From Xanthobacter autotrophicus Py2 (GTDB lineage Bacteria; Pseudomonadota; Alphaproteobacteria; Rhizobiales; Xanthobacteraceae), in the NCBI GenBank assembly GCA_000017645.1, contig CP000782.1:124001-188000 (forward strand): a DNA stretch of 64,000 bases, given 5' to 3'. Shown here piece after piece: positions 7,555-17,428 of this stretch. Both the position numbers and the translations under genes were made by a program. The notes under the pieces were generated by a model, which saw nothing but the letters and a program-made list of their open reading frames with translations, was not told where the DNA came from and did no database searches. The stretch's first letter is position 1. Each line of letters begins with the position of its first letter.

Positions 7555-9852
7555 ATGACAGAGCAGAGGGAGAGTGCCGGGGCTGATCGTCCGGCGTCAC
7601 GGCACGTCGATTTCCTGCTCGTGGGCGGCGGGCTCGCGAGCGCGGTCGCGGCGCAGACCTTGCGCGCCGAGGGCGCGACGGGGTCGATCGTGATCCTCTC
7701 GGCCGAGGATGTGCCGCCCTATCACCATCCGCCGCTCTCCAAGCACCTTTTGACCGGAACCGAAGGCGAGGCGCGGATCTTCGTCCACCCGGAAAGCTTC
7801 TATGGCGAGCACAGAATCGAGCTTGCCCTCGGCGCACGGGTGGTCGGCGTGGATACGGCAAAGCAGACCGTCACCACGGCGCGCGGGGAGGAGATCGGCT
7901 ATGGCCAGCTCCTCATCGCCACCGGCGCGGCGCCCAAGCCGCTCACGGTTCCCGGCGCGTCGCTCCCCGGCGTCTTCAGCCTGCGCCGCAAGACCGATGC
8001 GGATGCCATCCGGGCCGCCATCACGCAGGCAAAGCACGCGGTCGTGCTCGGCGGCAGCTTCCTCGGCATGGAGATCGCCATGTCGCTCCTGGACGCCGGC
8101 CTCAAGGTGACGATCATCGAGCAGGGGCCGGTGCTGCTGCGGCATCTCGAAGCCCCCGATCTCTCCAGCTACTTCGAACGCTATGCCGAAGGCCGCGGCG
8201 CCACCGTGATCCTGAACGACACCGCCGCCGTGCTGCGCGGCCGGGAGCGCGTTCAGGAGGTGGAGACGGCCGCCGGCCGTCACGTGGCGTGCGACCTCGT
8301 GGTGGTCAGCATCGGCGTCGCTCCGGCCACGGAATTTCTCGCCGGCAGCGCCATCGCCCTCGAGGGCGGCTACGTGGTGGTGGACGCTTTGCTGCGCACG
8401 AGCGCCCCGAACGTCTTCGCCGCCGGCGACGTCACCACCTTCTATGATCCCGTGTTCGCCCGCCGCCGGCACATCGAGCATTGGGACAACGCCGTGAAGC
8501 AGGGGCGGCTCGCCGCGCGCAACATGATGGGCCGCCGGCTGCGCTACGACGAGGTCTCCTATTTCTTCTGCGAAGTGGGCGACATCGGCTTCAACGTGCT
8601 CGGCGCGACGGAAGAGGCGGATGCCCGGGTCGCTCGCGGCGCCCTCGACCAGGGATCCTTCGCGCTGTTCTACCTGAAGGGCGACGTGCCGCGCGCCTTG
8701 TTCTCGGTGGGGCGTCCCGCCGACGAGACGCGCGTGGCCGAGGGCCTGATCCGCTATCGGGTTGGCCTGGGCGATGTGAAGGAGCGCCTGCATGAGGATG
8801 CGTTCGTCCTCGACCGCATCCCGACGCAGACGGCGCTGATCCTCCAGGGCGGCGGTGCCCTGGGCGCGTTCGAATGCGGCGTCGTGAAGGCCCTGGAGGA
8901 AGAGGGGATCTTCCCGGACATCGTCGCGGGCGTCTCCATCGGTGCCCTGAACGGCGCCGTCATCGCCGGCAATCCCCGCCACGCCGCGCAGGCCCTCGAA
9001 GCGTTCTGGGCGGACCTTGCCGTGACGACGCCCAACGTCCCCTTCCCCGAACTCAGGCGTGCGGCAGCGGCGACGAGAATCCTGACGCTGGGCGTGCCCA
9101 ACTTCTTCACCCCGCGCTGGGGCCTGCCGCCCTACGGCCCTGCGGACTGGGCGGCGAACTGGACCAGCTGCTACGACACGACGCCCATGAAAGCGCTGCT
9201 CGCCAAATATGTCGACTTCGCCGCGCTCAAGGACAGTCCCGTGCGCCTTCTCGTCAGCGCCGTGAACGTGATGACGGCGACCCTCGACGTGTTCGACAGC
9301 TACGTGGACGACCTGACCCCGGACCATGTGCTGGCGAGCGGCAGCCTGCCGCCGGGCTTTCCCTGGACCATGGTCGACGGCAAGGCCTATTGGGACGGCG
9401 GCATCATCAGCAACTCGCCGCTCGACCTCGTCATCGACCGCTGCGGCCCCGACGGGAAAAGGGTGTTCGTCGTCGATCTGTTCTCGGGTGAGAGGGCGCT
9501 GCCGACCAATATGCTGGAGGTCCTCGCCCGGCGCGACGAGATCGTCTATGCGGAGCGGGTGCACAGCGACCTGCGCCATCGCGAAACCGTCGAAGCCTAT
9601 CGCCGGCTCATCGACCATATCCTCGCTCGGCTCGAGCCAGAGGAGAGTGGACGGATCAAGCGCATTCCGGCCTACATCCAGCTCATGGGGGACGGCGCGG
9701 CGACGACCATCACGCGGTTCGTGCGCGCAGGCCAGGCGGGAGAACACTCGTCCCGCGACTACGATTTTTCCGACCTGGCCATCAAGGCCAATCAGGCCGA
9801 GGGCTATGCGGTGGCGAGGAAGACCCTCGGCCGGGCTTCCCCGCAGGGATAG
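7555..9852 (+). CDS. Fusion protein: FAD/NAD(P)-dependent oxidoreductase + patatin-like phospholipase (DUF3734)
   Basis: 765 aa; ATG 7555 has GAGGAG six bases upstream (7543-7548), favoured over the ATG at 7518 region. Residues ~15-415 are a pyridine-nucleotide-disulphide-type reductase: LLVGGGLASAVAA is the FAD loop, VVLGGSFLGMEIAMSLLDAG the NAD loop, and FAAGDVTTF the second FAD motif; it resembles ferredoxin/rubredoxin reductases. Residues ~425-640 are a patatin: ALILQGGGALGAFECG (oxyanion loop), GVSIGALNGAV (GxSxG nucleophile Ser), YWDGGIISNSP (catalytic Asp in DGG). The rest matches DUF3734. No stop or start separates the halves. The lipase would hydrolyse acyl ester lipids; the reductase substrate is unknown. 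The active-site motifs of both halves are intact. Confidence 0.88.
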   Translation: MTEQRESAGADRPASRHVDFLLVGGGLASAVAAQTLRAEGATGSIVILSAEDVPPYHHPPLSKHLLTGTEGEARIFVHPESFYGEHRIELALGARVVGVDTAKQTVTTARGEEIGYGQLLIATGAAPKPLTVPGASLPGVFSLRRKTDADAIRAAITQAKHAVVLGGSFLGMEIAMSLLDAGLKVTIIEQGPVLLRHLEAPDLSSYFERYAEGRGATVILNDTAAVLRGRERVQEVETAAGRHVACDLVVVSIGVAPATEFLAGSAIALEGGYVVVDALLRTSAPNVFAAGDVTTFYDPVFARRRHIEHWDNAVKQGRLAARNMMGRRLRYDEVSYFFCEVGDIGFNVLGATEEADARVARGALDQGSFALFYLKGDVPRALFSVGRPADETRVAEGLIRYRVGLGDVKERLHEDAFVLDRIPTQTALILQGGGALGAFECGVVKALEEEGIFPDIVAGVSIGALNGAVIAGNPRHAAQALEAFWADLAVTTPNVPFPELRRAAAATRILTLGVPNFFTPRWGLPPYGPADWAANWTSCYDTTPMKALLAKYVDFAALKDSPVRLLVSAVNVMTATLDVFDSYVDDLTPDHVLASGSLPPGFPWTMVDGKAYWDGGIISNSPLDLVIDRCGPDGKRVFVVDLFSGERALPTNMLEVLARRDEIVYAERVHSDLRHRETVEAYRRLIDHILARLEPEESGRIKRIPAYIQLMGDGAATTITRFVRAGQAGEHSSRDYDFSDLAIKANQAEGYAVARKTLGRASPQG

Positions 9853-9865
9853 GGGCGAAAGCCCC
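9852..9865. terminator. GNRA-loop hairpin between convergent genes
   Basis: GGGGC-GAAA-GCCCC: a 5-bp GC stem with a GAAA tetraloop placed exactly between two convergent genes (stop at 9852, opposing stop at 9872). No U-tract follows, so it is a possible bidirectional terminator only. Confidence 0.35.
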
Positions 9866-9871
9866 CGCCCC

Positions 9872-10984
9872 TCACCGCAGGAAGGCCCGGAAGCGCTGGA
9901 GCGAGAAGAGGAACAGGACCGTGCCGATGCCGGCGAGGGCCAGCAATTGGGGCCACACCACGTCGAGCCCGGCGCCACGGAACAGGATGGCCTGAGCCAG
10001 CATGACGAAGTGCGTGTTGGGCGCTGCATACATGATGACCTGGATGATCTCCGGCATGCTCTCGCGCGGGGTGACGCCGCCGGAGAGCACCTGCAGGGGC
10101 AGCAGCACCATCATCAGCAGCAGGCCGAACTGCGGCATGGAGCCGGCGACCGTCGCCAGGAAGATGCCCAGCGACGTGGTGGCGAAGAGCTGGAGGGCGG
10201 TGCCTGCCAGGAACAAGGCAAGGGAGCCCTGGATGGGCACGGCGAGAAACCCCTGCACGACCACTGTCAAGGAAAAAGAGGTGGCCACAAGCACCACGAG
10301 CCCCATGGACCAGATCTTGCTCACCATGATCTCGGTCGGCGTCACCGGCATCACCAGGAGATGCTCGATGGTGCCGTGCTCGCGCTCGCGGATGAGGGCG
10401 GCGCCGGTGAGAATGATGGACAGCATGGTGATGTGGGAAATAACGTTGGTGATGGCGCCGAACCAGCTCTTGTTCAATTCGGCGTTGAAGCGAGAGCGCA
10501 GCACGAGGTCCACGGGCACGTCAGAGGCGCGGCGATAGCGGTTGAGGAACTCGCTCACCTCGCTGGAGACGATGGATTGGACATATCCGCCACCGGTGAA
10601 GGCCTGGGTCATGCGGGTGGCGTCGATGTTGAGCTGGATGGTGGGGGCGCGGCCGGCCAGGAGATCGCGCTGGAAGTCGGGCGGGATGTCGAGGGCGAAG
10701 GTGTCGAGGCCCGCATCCATGCGGGCGTCCATCTCCTGCGGCGTGATCAGCTGCGGCGGGGTGAAGTAGGGAGGATAGAAAGCGGTGGAGATGCGCACCG
10801 ACACCGGGGACTGATCCTCGTCGACGATGGCGATGGCGGCCCGGTTCAGCGTCTCCGGCATCGCCCTCGACGCCGTATAGATGGAGACCGTGAAGGCATA
10901 GACGATCAGGAACATGAGCACGGGATCGCGGACGAGGCCGCGCAGCTCCTTGATGCCGAGCTGGAGGACGTTGGCGGCGCGCAT
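9872..10984 (-). CDS. ABC-2-type transporter permease (YhhJ/YbhR-like)
   Basis: 370 aa. One N-terminal membrane helix (VLMFLIVYAFTVSIY), a large periplasmic loop of about 150 residues, then five further helices containing REREHGTIEHLLVMPVTPTE, the conserved loop of ABC-2 permeases. It starts 3 bases after the stop of the ATPase/permease gene upstream and is the last gene of a three-gene exporter operon matching the YhiI-RbbA-YhhJ arrangement. It would supply the second membrane half to the complex. The exported substrate is not known; drugs or lipids are plausible. Confidence 0.87.
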   Translation of the reverse strand: MRAANVLQLGIKELRGLVRDPVLMFLIVYAFTVSIYTASRAMPETLNRAAIAIVDEDQSPVSVRISTAFYPPYFTPPQLITPQEMDARMDAGLDTFALDIPPDFQRDLLAGRAPTIQLNIDATRMTQAFTGGGYVQSIVSSEVSEFLNRYRRASDVPVDLVLRSRFNAELNKSWFGAITNVISHITMLSIILTGAALIREREHGTIEHLLVMPVTPTEIMVSKIWSMGLVVLVATSFSLTVVVQGFLAVPIQGSLALFLAGTALQLFATTSLGIFLATVAGSMPQFGLLLMMVLLPLQVLSGGVTPRESMPEIIQVIMYAAPNTHFVMLAQAILFRGAGLDVVWPQLLALAGIGTVLFLFSLQRFRAFLR

Positions 10985-10987
10985 GGC

Positions 10988-13789
10988 TCACGTCGCCTGT
11001 TTCTTGAGGAGGACGGCCCCGAGGCACAGCAGCACGGGCACGGTGATGAGGAGCGGCACGAACGCGCTCCACAGGTCGGCGAAATCGAGGGCCTTCGAGA
11101 AGGTGCCGCGGGCGATGACCATGAAATAGGTGGTGGGGTAGATGCGCCCGATGAACGCCCCGGCGCCCTGGAGGGAGGAGACCGGGTCGGTCATCCCCGA
11201 GAACTGCACCGCCGGGATGAGGGTGATGAGGGAGGTGCCGAAGATGGCGGCGATCTGGCTGCTCATGAAGGTGGAGATCACGAGCCCCATCCCGGTGGCG
11301 ATGATGACGTAGAGTAGCGCACCGAAGGTGAAAGTGAGGAAGCTGCCGGTGAAGGGCACACGGAAGATGAAGACGGCGACCGCCGTCAGCATCAGGAAGT
11401 TCAGCATGGCGAGGGCTACGTAGGGCAGCTGCTTGCCGACGAGGAATTCCACCCGGGTCACCGGCGTGACGTAGAAGTTGATGATCGATCCCAATTCCTT
11501 CTCGCGCACGACGCTGAGCACCGCCAGCATCGCGGGGATCATCATCAGGAGCAGCGGGATCACTGCCGGAGCCATGGCGACCAGGCTCTCGACGCCTGGA
11601 TTGTATCGGTAGCGGATCTGCAGCTGGAAATCGCCGACGGTGGCGGACTTGCCGTAGAGCTCGCGCGCCTTCTGGGTGAGCCAGCTCGCATGGATGCCCT
11701 GCACGTAGCCCTGCACGGTCTCCGCCCGGACCGGCATGGCGCCGTCGATCCAGGCGGCGACCTGCACCTTGCGCCCATGCGCGGCGTCACGCGCAAAGCC
11801 GGGGGGGATCTCGATGGCGAGGCTGAGCTCGCCGCTGCGCATGCGCCGGTCGAGGTCGGCGTAGTCGGTGATGGGCGCCTTCTGCGTGAAATAGCGCGAG
11901 CCGGCGATCTGAAGCACGTAGTCGCGGCTCACCGTGGTGTCGTCGCGGTCGAGCACGGCGAAGGAAAGGTTTTCCACGTCCAGGTTGATGCCGTAGCCCA
12001 CCACGAGCATCAGGAGCACGCTCCCCAGGATGGCGAGGGCGGCGCGGATCGGGTCCCGCCGCAGCTCCAGCGCCTCGCGGCGGGTATAGGCGAACATGCG
12101 GCGCAGGCTGAATTTGGTGCCGCCGTCAGTGGCGACCTTGCCGGCCCATTCCTCCACGAGGTCGCTCGTCGCCGACACGGGCTGATGCTCCGGCGGTGTG
12201 GCGGGCGCTGCCTTGGTGCCGATGGCGTCTTCCAGATAGGCGATGAAGGCTTCTTCCAGGTCCTTGGCGCCGCGCGTCTCGATGATCGCCGCCGGACGGT
12301 CGCTGACCAGCACCTTGCCCGCGTGCATGAGCGAGATGCGGTCGCACAGCTCCGCCTCGTTCATGAAGTGGGTCGAGACGAAGATGGTCACGTTGTCCTT
12401 GCGGGAGAGGTCGGAGAGGATCTGCCAGAAGCTGTCGCGCGCGATCGGGTCGACGCCGGACGTGGGCTCGTCGAGGATCAGCATGTCGGGCGCGTGGATC
12501 ATGGCCACCGCCAGCGACAGCCGCTGGCGGATACCGAGCGGCAGGGCGTCCGGCAGCGCGTCGGTGACGTCGGCAAGATCGAAGCGCCGCACCATCTCGG
12601 CGATCCGCGCCGGGATCGCCTTCGGGGCCAAGCCGAACAGGCGGGCGTGCAGGTCGAGATTCTGCCGGACCGTCAGCTCCGTGTAGAGCGAGAAGGCCTG
12701 GGACATGTAGCCGACCCGCCGGCGCACCGCCAAGTCGTCCGGGTCCACCTCTTGCCCGAACAGGCGGGCCTTGCCTTCGGTCGCCGGCAGAAGGCCCGTG
12801 AGCATCTTCATGGTGGTGGTCTTGCCGCAGCCATTGGAGCCGAGGAAGCCGAAGATCTCGCCGCGGGCGATGCGGAAGCTCACGTCGTCCACCGCGGTGA
12901 AGTCGCCGAAGCGCATGGTGAGATGCTCGGCCTCGATGGCGATCTCCCCGTCCGCGCCCTCCGGGCGAGGCGGAATGACCACTTCCCGGTGCCCCGCGCG
13001 CTCTTCTTCAGGAAGCAGGGCGATGAAGGCCGCATCGAGGTTGGCGGCTCCGGTCTTCGCCAGGAGATCCGCGGGCGCGCCGGTGGCGAGCACCTTGCCG
13101 GCGTCCATGGCCACCAGCCAGTCGAAGCGGGCGGCTTCCTCCATGTAGGCGGTGGCGACGATCACGCTCATGCCCGGCCGGCCGGCGCGGATGGTCTCGA
13201 TCAGCTCCCAGAACTGGCGCCGCGACAGGGGGTCGACACCTGTGGTGGGCTCGTCGAGGATGAGCAGGTCCGGATCGTGGATCAGGGCGCAGCACAGGCC
13301 GAGTTTCTGCTTCATGCCTCCGGACAGTTTGCCCGCCGGGCGGTCGGCAAAGGGGGCAAGGCCGGTGCTCTCCAGCAACTCGCCGATCCGGCGCTCCCGC
13401 TCGGCCCGGCCCTGCCCGAACAGGCGGCCGAAGAAGTCCACGTTCTCGAACACCGACAAAGTGGGGTAGAGGTTCTTGCCGAGGCCTTGGGGCATGTAGG
13501 CGATCTGCGGGCAGGTGGTGCGCCGGTGCCGGGCGTCAGCCATGTCCCCGCCCAGCACCGTGATGCGTCCCTGCTGGATGACCCGCGCCCCGGCGATCAG
13601 CGACAGCAGGCTCGACTTGCCGACCCCGTCCGGCCCGATGAGCCCGACCATGCGGCCGGCAGGGATATCGAGGCTCACCCCGTCCAGCGCCCGGGTCTTG
13701 CCGTAGGAGAGGGAGACCGCCTGCACGGACACCACGGGCCGGACGGATGCGGGAGGCGGAGGCGTGCCGCTTTCCTCCGAGGGGCTCAT
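10988..13789 (-). CDS. rbbA: Double-ABC ATPase fused to ABC-2 permease (RbbA-like)
   Basis: 933 aa from the ATG at 13789, which overlaps the stop of the HlyD gene as ATGA; a GTG 33 bases upstream is the alternative. ABC domain 1: Walker [10 protein letters not shown], signature [11 protein letters not shown], Walker [17 protein letters not shown] domain 2: GSNGCGKTT, signature-like [22 protein letters not shown]. Residues ~560-930 form an ABC-2 permease with [20 protein letters not shown]. This tripartite build is that of RbbA/YhiH, reported in E. coli as a ribosome-associated ATPase but encoded within an exporter operon, as here. Nucleotide-binding motifs look intact in both halves, although the second signature starts PLGIRQ rather than LSGGQ. 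Confidence 0.88.
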   Translation of the reverse strand: MSPSEESGTPPPPASVRPVVSVQAVSLSYGKTRALDGVSLDIPAGRMVGLIGPDGVGKSSLLSLIAGARVIQQGRITVLGGDMADARHRRTTCPQIAYMPQGLGKNLYPTLSVFENVDFFGRLFGQGRAERERRIGELLESTGLAPFADRPAGKLSGGMKQKLGLCCALIHDPDLLILDEPTTGVDPLSRRQFWELIETIRAGRPGMSVIVATAYMEEAARFDWLVAMDAGKVLATGAPADLLAKTGAANLDAAFIALLPEEERAGHREVVIPPRPEGADGEIAIEAEHLTMRFGDFTAVDDVSFRIARGEIFGFLGSNGCGKTTTMKMLTGLLPATEGKARLFGQEVDPDDLAVRRRVGYMSQAFSLYTELTVRQNLDLHARLFGLAPKAIPARIAEMVRRFDLADVTDALPDALPLGIRQRLSLAVAMIHAPDMLILDEPTSGVDPIARDSFWQILSDLSRKDNVTIFVSTHFMNEAELCDRISLMHAGKVLVSDRPAAIIETRGAKDLEEAFIAYLEDAIGTKAAPATPPEHQPVSATSDLVEEWAGKVATDGGTKFSLRRMFAYTRREALELRRDPIRAALAILGSVLLMLVVGYGINLDVENLSFAVLDRDDTTVSRDYVLQIAGSRYFTQKAPITDYADLDRRMRSGELSLAIEIPPGFARDAAHGRKVQVAAWIDGAMPVRAETVQGYVQGIHASWLTQKARELYGKSATVGDFQLQIRYRYNPGVESLVAMAPAVIPLLLMMIPAMLAVLSVVREKELGSIINFYVTPVTRVEFLVGKQLPYVALAMLNFLMLTAVAVFIFRVPFTGSFLTFTFGALLYVIIATGMGLVISTFMSSQIAAIFGTSLITLIPAVQFSGMTDPVSSLQGAGAFIGRIYPTTYFMVIARGTFSKALDFADLWSAFVPLLITVPVLLCLGAVLLKKQAT

Positions 13790-14856
13790 TGCAGGAGGCC
13801 CTGCTGGAGACGGGCCGGCCACTCCACGTTCGGATCAAGCCGCACATAGGCCATGCCGGGCAGGCCGGTCTTGACCTGCTGGATGTATTTCGTCAGCAGC
13901 TCCGGCGGGATCTGCGCCTTGATCCGGAACATGAGCTTGAGGCGCTCCTCCTCCGTCTCCACCGTCTTGGGCGTGAACTGGGCAACGTCCGCCACGAAGG
14001 TGACCTTGGCCGGAATGACGTATTGCGGCGCCGCATCGAGCACGAGCCGGACCTCCGCGCCAAGGGCGACCCGCCCGGCCTGGACGGTGGGGAGGAAGAA
14101 GGTCATGTGCACGTCGCCGAGATCCACGAGATTGAGCACCCGCCCGCCCGCGGACAAGACCTCACCGGGCTGGGCGACACGATACTGGACGCGTCCAGCG
14201 CGGGGGGACCTCAGCACGCCGTCATTGATGTCGGCGGTGATGCTGTCGATGGCCGCGCGCGCCGCGTCCACTGCCGCTTCGGCGTCGACAATGAGCGCCT
14301 TCGCGGTGCTGATCCCGGCCTCGCTGGCGGCGAGCTGGGCCTCGGCGGCGGCCACGGCGGCCTTGGCGCCCTCGGCGCTCGCCCGGTCGTCGTCGAACAC
14401 CTGCTGGGACACAGCATTGGTCTTCACGAGCTGGCTCGATCGCGCGAGCTTGCGGTCCGCAGCGTCGAGCTCGGCGTTGCGCTGGGCGATGGTGGCGATC
14501 GCGGCGCGGCGTTCGGCCTCGCGCTGGGTGACGAGGCTCTTGGCGGTGTCGATGCCGATCAGGGCCCGCTGGAGCTGAGCCTGTGCCTGTCGGCGCTGAG
14601 CTTCGAGCTGCTCCGTGTCCATGCGGGCAAGCATCTGGCCGGCCTCGACGAAGTCGCCTTCATCCACAAGGATGTCCCTGATGCGGCCTGGGATCTTGGT
14701 GGACACATCGATCTCGGTCGCCTCGATGCGCCCGTTTCCGCTGGCGATGCCGTCAGGCAGACTCTTGTTGAAAAACGTCTGCCACCCCCAATACCCTCCG
14801 CCGGCCATGATCACGGCGAGGGTTGCGAAAATCAGAAGCTTCCGGGTCGAGGTCAT
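13786..14856 (-). CDS. HlyD-family membrane fusion protein (YhiI-like)
   Basis: 356 aa, ATG 14856. One N-terminal anchor helix ([19 protein letters not shown]), then a biotinyl-lipoyl half ([18 protein letters not shown]), a long alpha-hairpin rich in Ala/Gln/Arg (residues ~95-215), the second lipoyl half ([20 protein letters not shown]) and a beta-barrel. It is the periplasmic adaptor of the exporter encoded by the two genes downstream and is the first cistron of that operon. The 200 bases upstream (14857-15080) should hold the promoter; I see no convincing operator there. Confidence 0.9.
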   Translation of the reverse strand: MTSTRKLLIFATLAVIMAGGGYWGWQTFFNKSLPDGIASGNGRIEATEIDVSTKIPGRIRDILVDEGDFVEAGQMLARMDTEQLEAQRRQAQAQLQRALIGIDTAKSLVTQREAERRAAIATIAQRNAELDAADRKLARSSQLVKTNAVSQQVFDDDRASAEGAKAAVAAAEAQLAASEAGISTAKALIVDAEAAVDAARAAIDSITADINDGVLRSPRAGRVQYRVAQPGEVLSAGGRVLNLVDLGDVHMTFFLPTVQAGRVALGAEVRLVLDAAPQYVIPAKVTFVADVAQFTPKTVETEEERLKLMFRIKAQIPPELLTKYIQQVKTGLPGMAYVRLDPNVEWPARLQQGLLQ

Positions 14857-15080
14857 GGGGTCGGGGGCTCTCGTTGAAATTCGGAGCTCATAAACGGCGT
14901 GGGGTCCAACGGCCTCCGCCGTACTCCGCCTTCCTGTTGAAAGGACGCGAATTGAAAGAACGCGAAACCGGACATCGCGCTGTCCCCTGGACAGGAAAAT
15001 GAGTACGCGTCCCGAAGGGCGGAACAGAAACGTCTTCGCGCGACCATGGAAACCACGTCGCGCGAAGAAAGCACGTCAGC

Positions 15081-15416
15081 TCAAGCGTCTAATTGAGAAG
15101 CCTGCGGAACACCCTGGCCCATTGCCGTCGCGATCTGCTGTCCGCTCTCGACGCAGCACGCGACGGATTTCTGCACCAACTCGCTCTGGGCGGCGAGCGC
15201 CTCCCCCGGGTCTTTGCATTCCGCCAGTCTCCCGACGTAGTCCGCCTGGATCTGCAGCTGGCGCGCCGCGCCAGCGAGCATCTGCTTGTACAACGCTCCG
15301 TAGAGCTTGAACGGCCCCTCGGAGACCGACTTGGTCCAGTCGAACTGGCCCGGCGCCGCATTCGTGAATTGATTCAGCCACGATTGCATCCCGGTCGTGG
15401 TGGTCTCGCTCGTCAT
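15081..15416 (-). CDS. Phasin-family protein
   Basis: 111 aa from ATG 15416, which has GAGGAGAG about nine bases upstream; an in-frame ATG seven codons earlier is less well placed. The sequence is a helical phasin_2-type protein: WLNQFTNAAPGQFDWTKSV at the start, YKQMLAGAARQLQIQADYVG in the middle, and AAQSELVQKSVACCVESGQQ near the end. Phasins coat polyhydroxyalkanoate granules. It is divergent from the TetR gene at 15571, with a palindrome between them, so that regulator is the obvious candidate controller. Confidence 0.72.
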   Translation of the reverse strand: MTSETTTTGMQSWLNQFTNAAPGQFDWTKSVSEGPFKLYGALYKQMLAGAARQLQIQADYVGRLAECKDPGEALAAQSELVQKSVACCVESGQQIATAMGQGVPQASQLDA

Positions 15417-15497
15417 TGCAGCTCTCCTCGCCATCAAAGGGCGCGCCTATCGCAAAAACAAGCTGGATCGATATCGCCGGCGGCGCCTTGAGCTTGA

Positions 15498-15511
15498 TCA
15501 ACCAAGGTTGA
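15498..15511. promoter_or_regulatory. Palindrome in divergent phasin/tetR intergenic region
   Basis: TCAACC-AA-GGTTGA, perfect 6-bp arms with a 2-bp centre, lying between the divergent phasin (start 15416) and tetR (start 15571). Position and symmetry suit a TetR-type operator; binding is inferred. Confidence 0.4.
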
Positions 15512-15570
15512 CCGGGGCCGATCCTAGGCATAGGAGCGACAGCCAGCAACCATTTTTCCATGAGGGGGCG

Positions 15571-16152
15571 ATGCTCATCGGATCGGCAACAAAGCCAGCA
15601 ATGGCGACGAGGGACCGCATCCTGGCGGCTGCGATCCTGCGGTTCTCCATGCATTCCTATGAAGAGACCGGCTTGCGCGACATCGCGGCCGACGTCGGGG
15701 TCGACGTCGCCTACGTCCACCGCTGCTTCGGCTCCAAGGAACGCCTGTTCACCGAGGCCGTCAGGGCGACGATCCAGGCCGACCGGATTCTCGCGGATGC
15801 CGCCGCCGATCCCGCCCGCGTGCTCGCCAGCCAGATCTTTTCACGCGACGGCGCGCGGTCACCCGACGAGGTCGGGCCGCTCGATATCGTCATCCGCTCC
15901 TTGTCCAGCCCGAAGGCGGCGAGCGTTCTGCGCGCGTTCATCGTGGAAGAATTCATCGCGCCACTGAGTGAAAGGCTGGGCCAGCCGGGAATGCAAGAGG
16001 CATCGATGATCGCCGCCTTCCTCGTGGGCATCGGCATTATGCGCACCGTCCTGCAGGTGGCGCCGCTGCAGGAGCCCGAGGGCGGAGAACTGGAGCGTCG
16101 TATGACCGAGGCGATCACCTGCATGATGGGCGGGGCGGGAAGGCACACCTGA
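15571..16152 (+). CDS. TetR/AcrR-family transcriptional regulator
   Basis: 193 aa from ATG 15571 (GAGGGGG just upstream); the open frame extends back to 15397 without a better start. Residues ~15-60 are the TetR helix-turn-helix: RDRILAAAILRFSMHSYEET, LRDIAADVGVDVAYVHRCFG, SKERLF. The ligand domain is not recognisable to a specific subfamily. Divergent from the phasin gene, and 52 bases ahead of the DUF900 lipoprotein gene in the same direction. It may regulate itself and the phasin through the palindrome at 15498. Confidence 0.88.
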   Translation: MLIGSATKPAMATRDRILAAAILRFSMHSYEETGLRDIAADVGVDVAYVHRCFGSKERLFTEAVRATIQADRILADAAADPARVLASQIFSRDGARSPDEVGPLDIVIRSLSSPKAASVLRAFIVEEFIAPLSERLGQPGMQEASMIAAFLVGIGIMRTVLQVAPLQEPEGGELERRMTEAITCMMGGAGRHT

Positions 16153-16204
16153 CGGCCGTGCTCCGATGACTTTTCGATTGCAGCGCCACACGAGGGAGAA
16201 GCCG

Positions 16205-17368
16205 ATGGAGCCGGGAGGGAATGCAAGGCCCGAGAGCAGCCGTTTCGTCTCTGCGACGAAGCGGCTGGCCCTGCTTTTGGCGCTGACCCTGATCGCGGGC
16301 TGCGCACCGCACCCTGGTCCGGAGGTGCTCACCCCCACGTTCGCTTCCGTCCCCGGTGCAAGGGTCGTGACGGTCTATGTCGCCACCACACGGGCCCGCG
16401 GCGCGCCCGAGAGCAACAACTTCACCACGGGGCGCGCGGCGGCTCTCAACTTCGCCGCGTTCAGGATTTCCGTGCCCCCCGGACATCGGCCCGGCGAGAT
16501 CGAATGGCCGCAGGGACCTGCCAATCCCGCGACGAGTTTCGCCACCGTCGAGCAGATCACGCTCGACCGCACCACGTTCGAGCGCCGGGTCGCGGCCGCG
16601 GGGCGCGCAACCGGAGGACGGAAGGTGGGGGTCTATGTCCACGGCTACAACAGAAGTTTCCAGGAATCCCTCTTCCGGCTGGCGCAGATGACGGCGGACG
16701 CCGACATCTCCGGTGTGCCCATCCTCTTCGCATGGCCGTCCGAGGCGAAGGTGACGAGCTATGTCGCCGACAAGGAGGCCGTCACCTATTCCCGCGACGG
16801 CCTCGCGGACCTCCTGACCCTCCTCGTCCGCGATCGGGGGAACGAGCGCATCACGGTGCTGGCCCATTCCATGGGCGCTTGGCTCACCATGGAGGCGCTG
16901 CGCCAGCTGCGGCTTGCCGGAAAAGGCGCCGTCATCGGCCGGCTCGATGTAGTGCTCGCCGCTCCGGACATCGACGTGGACGTGTTCCGTGCGCAGCTGG
17001 CGGTAATCGGGCCACTTTCGCCGCCCATGGTCGTGCTGGTCTCGCGGGACGACGTGGCGCTGAAGGTGTCGAGCCAGATCGGCGGGGAGCGCCTGCGGGT
17101 CGGGGCGCTTGATGTGGACGACCCGCGGGTCCAAGAGGCCGCGGTGAGGGCGAACGTTGAGATCGTCGACATCTCCAGCCTGACGACTTCGGACCCGCTC
17201 AAGCACGACCGCTATGCCAGCCTCGCCGGGCTCTATCCGCGGCTCGCGGCGACCCGCGGAGACGGCGCGGGCGGTGATCTGCGCCGTGCCGGCGCCTTCG
17301 TGTTCAACACGGTGGGCGCGACCCTGTCGAGCCCGTTCACTCTGGCGGGCGGGGCGCTCGCCGACTGA
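16205..17368 (+). CDS. DUF900 alpha/beta-hydrolase lipoprotein
   Basis: 387 aa from ATG 16205 with GAGGGAGAA upstream; an earlier in-frame ATG at 16166 lacks a ribosome-binding site. A lipoprotein signal peptide ends in LIAGC (lipobox Cys ~ residue 34). The DUF900 hydrolase follows: VYVATTRARGAPE, then the oxyanion region VYVHGYNRSFQES, the nucleophile elbow VLAHSMGAWLTMEAL and FAWPSEAKVTSY. It is predicted to be a membrane-anchored esterase or lipase in the periplasm; natural substrates of the family are unknown. Together with DUF3141, patatin and phasin it adds to the ester/lipid theme of this region. Confidence 0.85.
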   Translation: MEPGGNARPESSRFVSATKRLALLLALTLIAGCAPHPGPEVLTPTFASVPGARVVTVYVATTRARGAPESNNFTTGRAAALNFAAFRISVPPGHRPGEIEWPQGPANPATSFATVEQITLDRTTFERRVAAAGRATGGRKVGVYVHGYNRSFQESLFRLAQMTADADISGVPILFAWPSEAKVTSYVADKEAVTYSRDGLADLLTLLVRDRGNERITVLAHSMGAWLTMEALRQLRLAGKGAVIGRLDVVLAAPDIDVDVFRAQLAVIGPLSPPMVVLVSRDDVALKVSSQIGGERLRVGALDVDDPRVQEAAVRANVEIVDISSLTTSDPLKHDRYASLAGLYPRLAATRGDGAGGDLRRAGAFVFNTVGATLSSPFTLAGGALAD

Positions 17369-17428
17369 AGAGGGGCCCGCCCAACCGCGCCTCGTTGTGG
17401 CACATTGTTCTCAGAGGGAAACGATCGG

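Noticed and set aside
7597..10029. 810-codon open frame opposite the oxidoreductase-patatin gene
   Set aside because: No recognisable domain, biased composition, and it crosses two real genes of the opposite strand.
11690..13849. 719-codon open frame opposite the RbbA gene
   Set aside because: Antisense to two intact ABC domains; composition is the mirror of their codons.
14853..15074. 73-codon open frame between the HlyD and phasin genes
   Set aside because: Cys/Arg/Ser-rich with no start context and no resemblance to a known small protein; region is better explained as the HlyD promoter.
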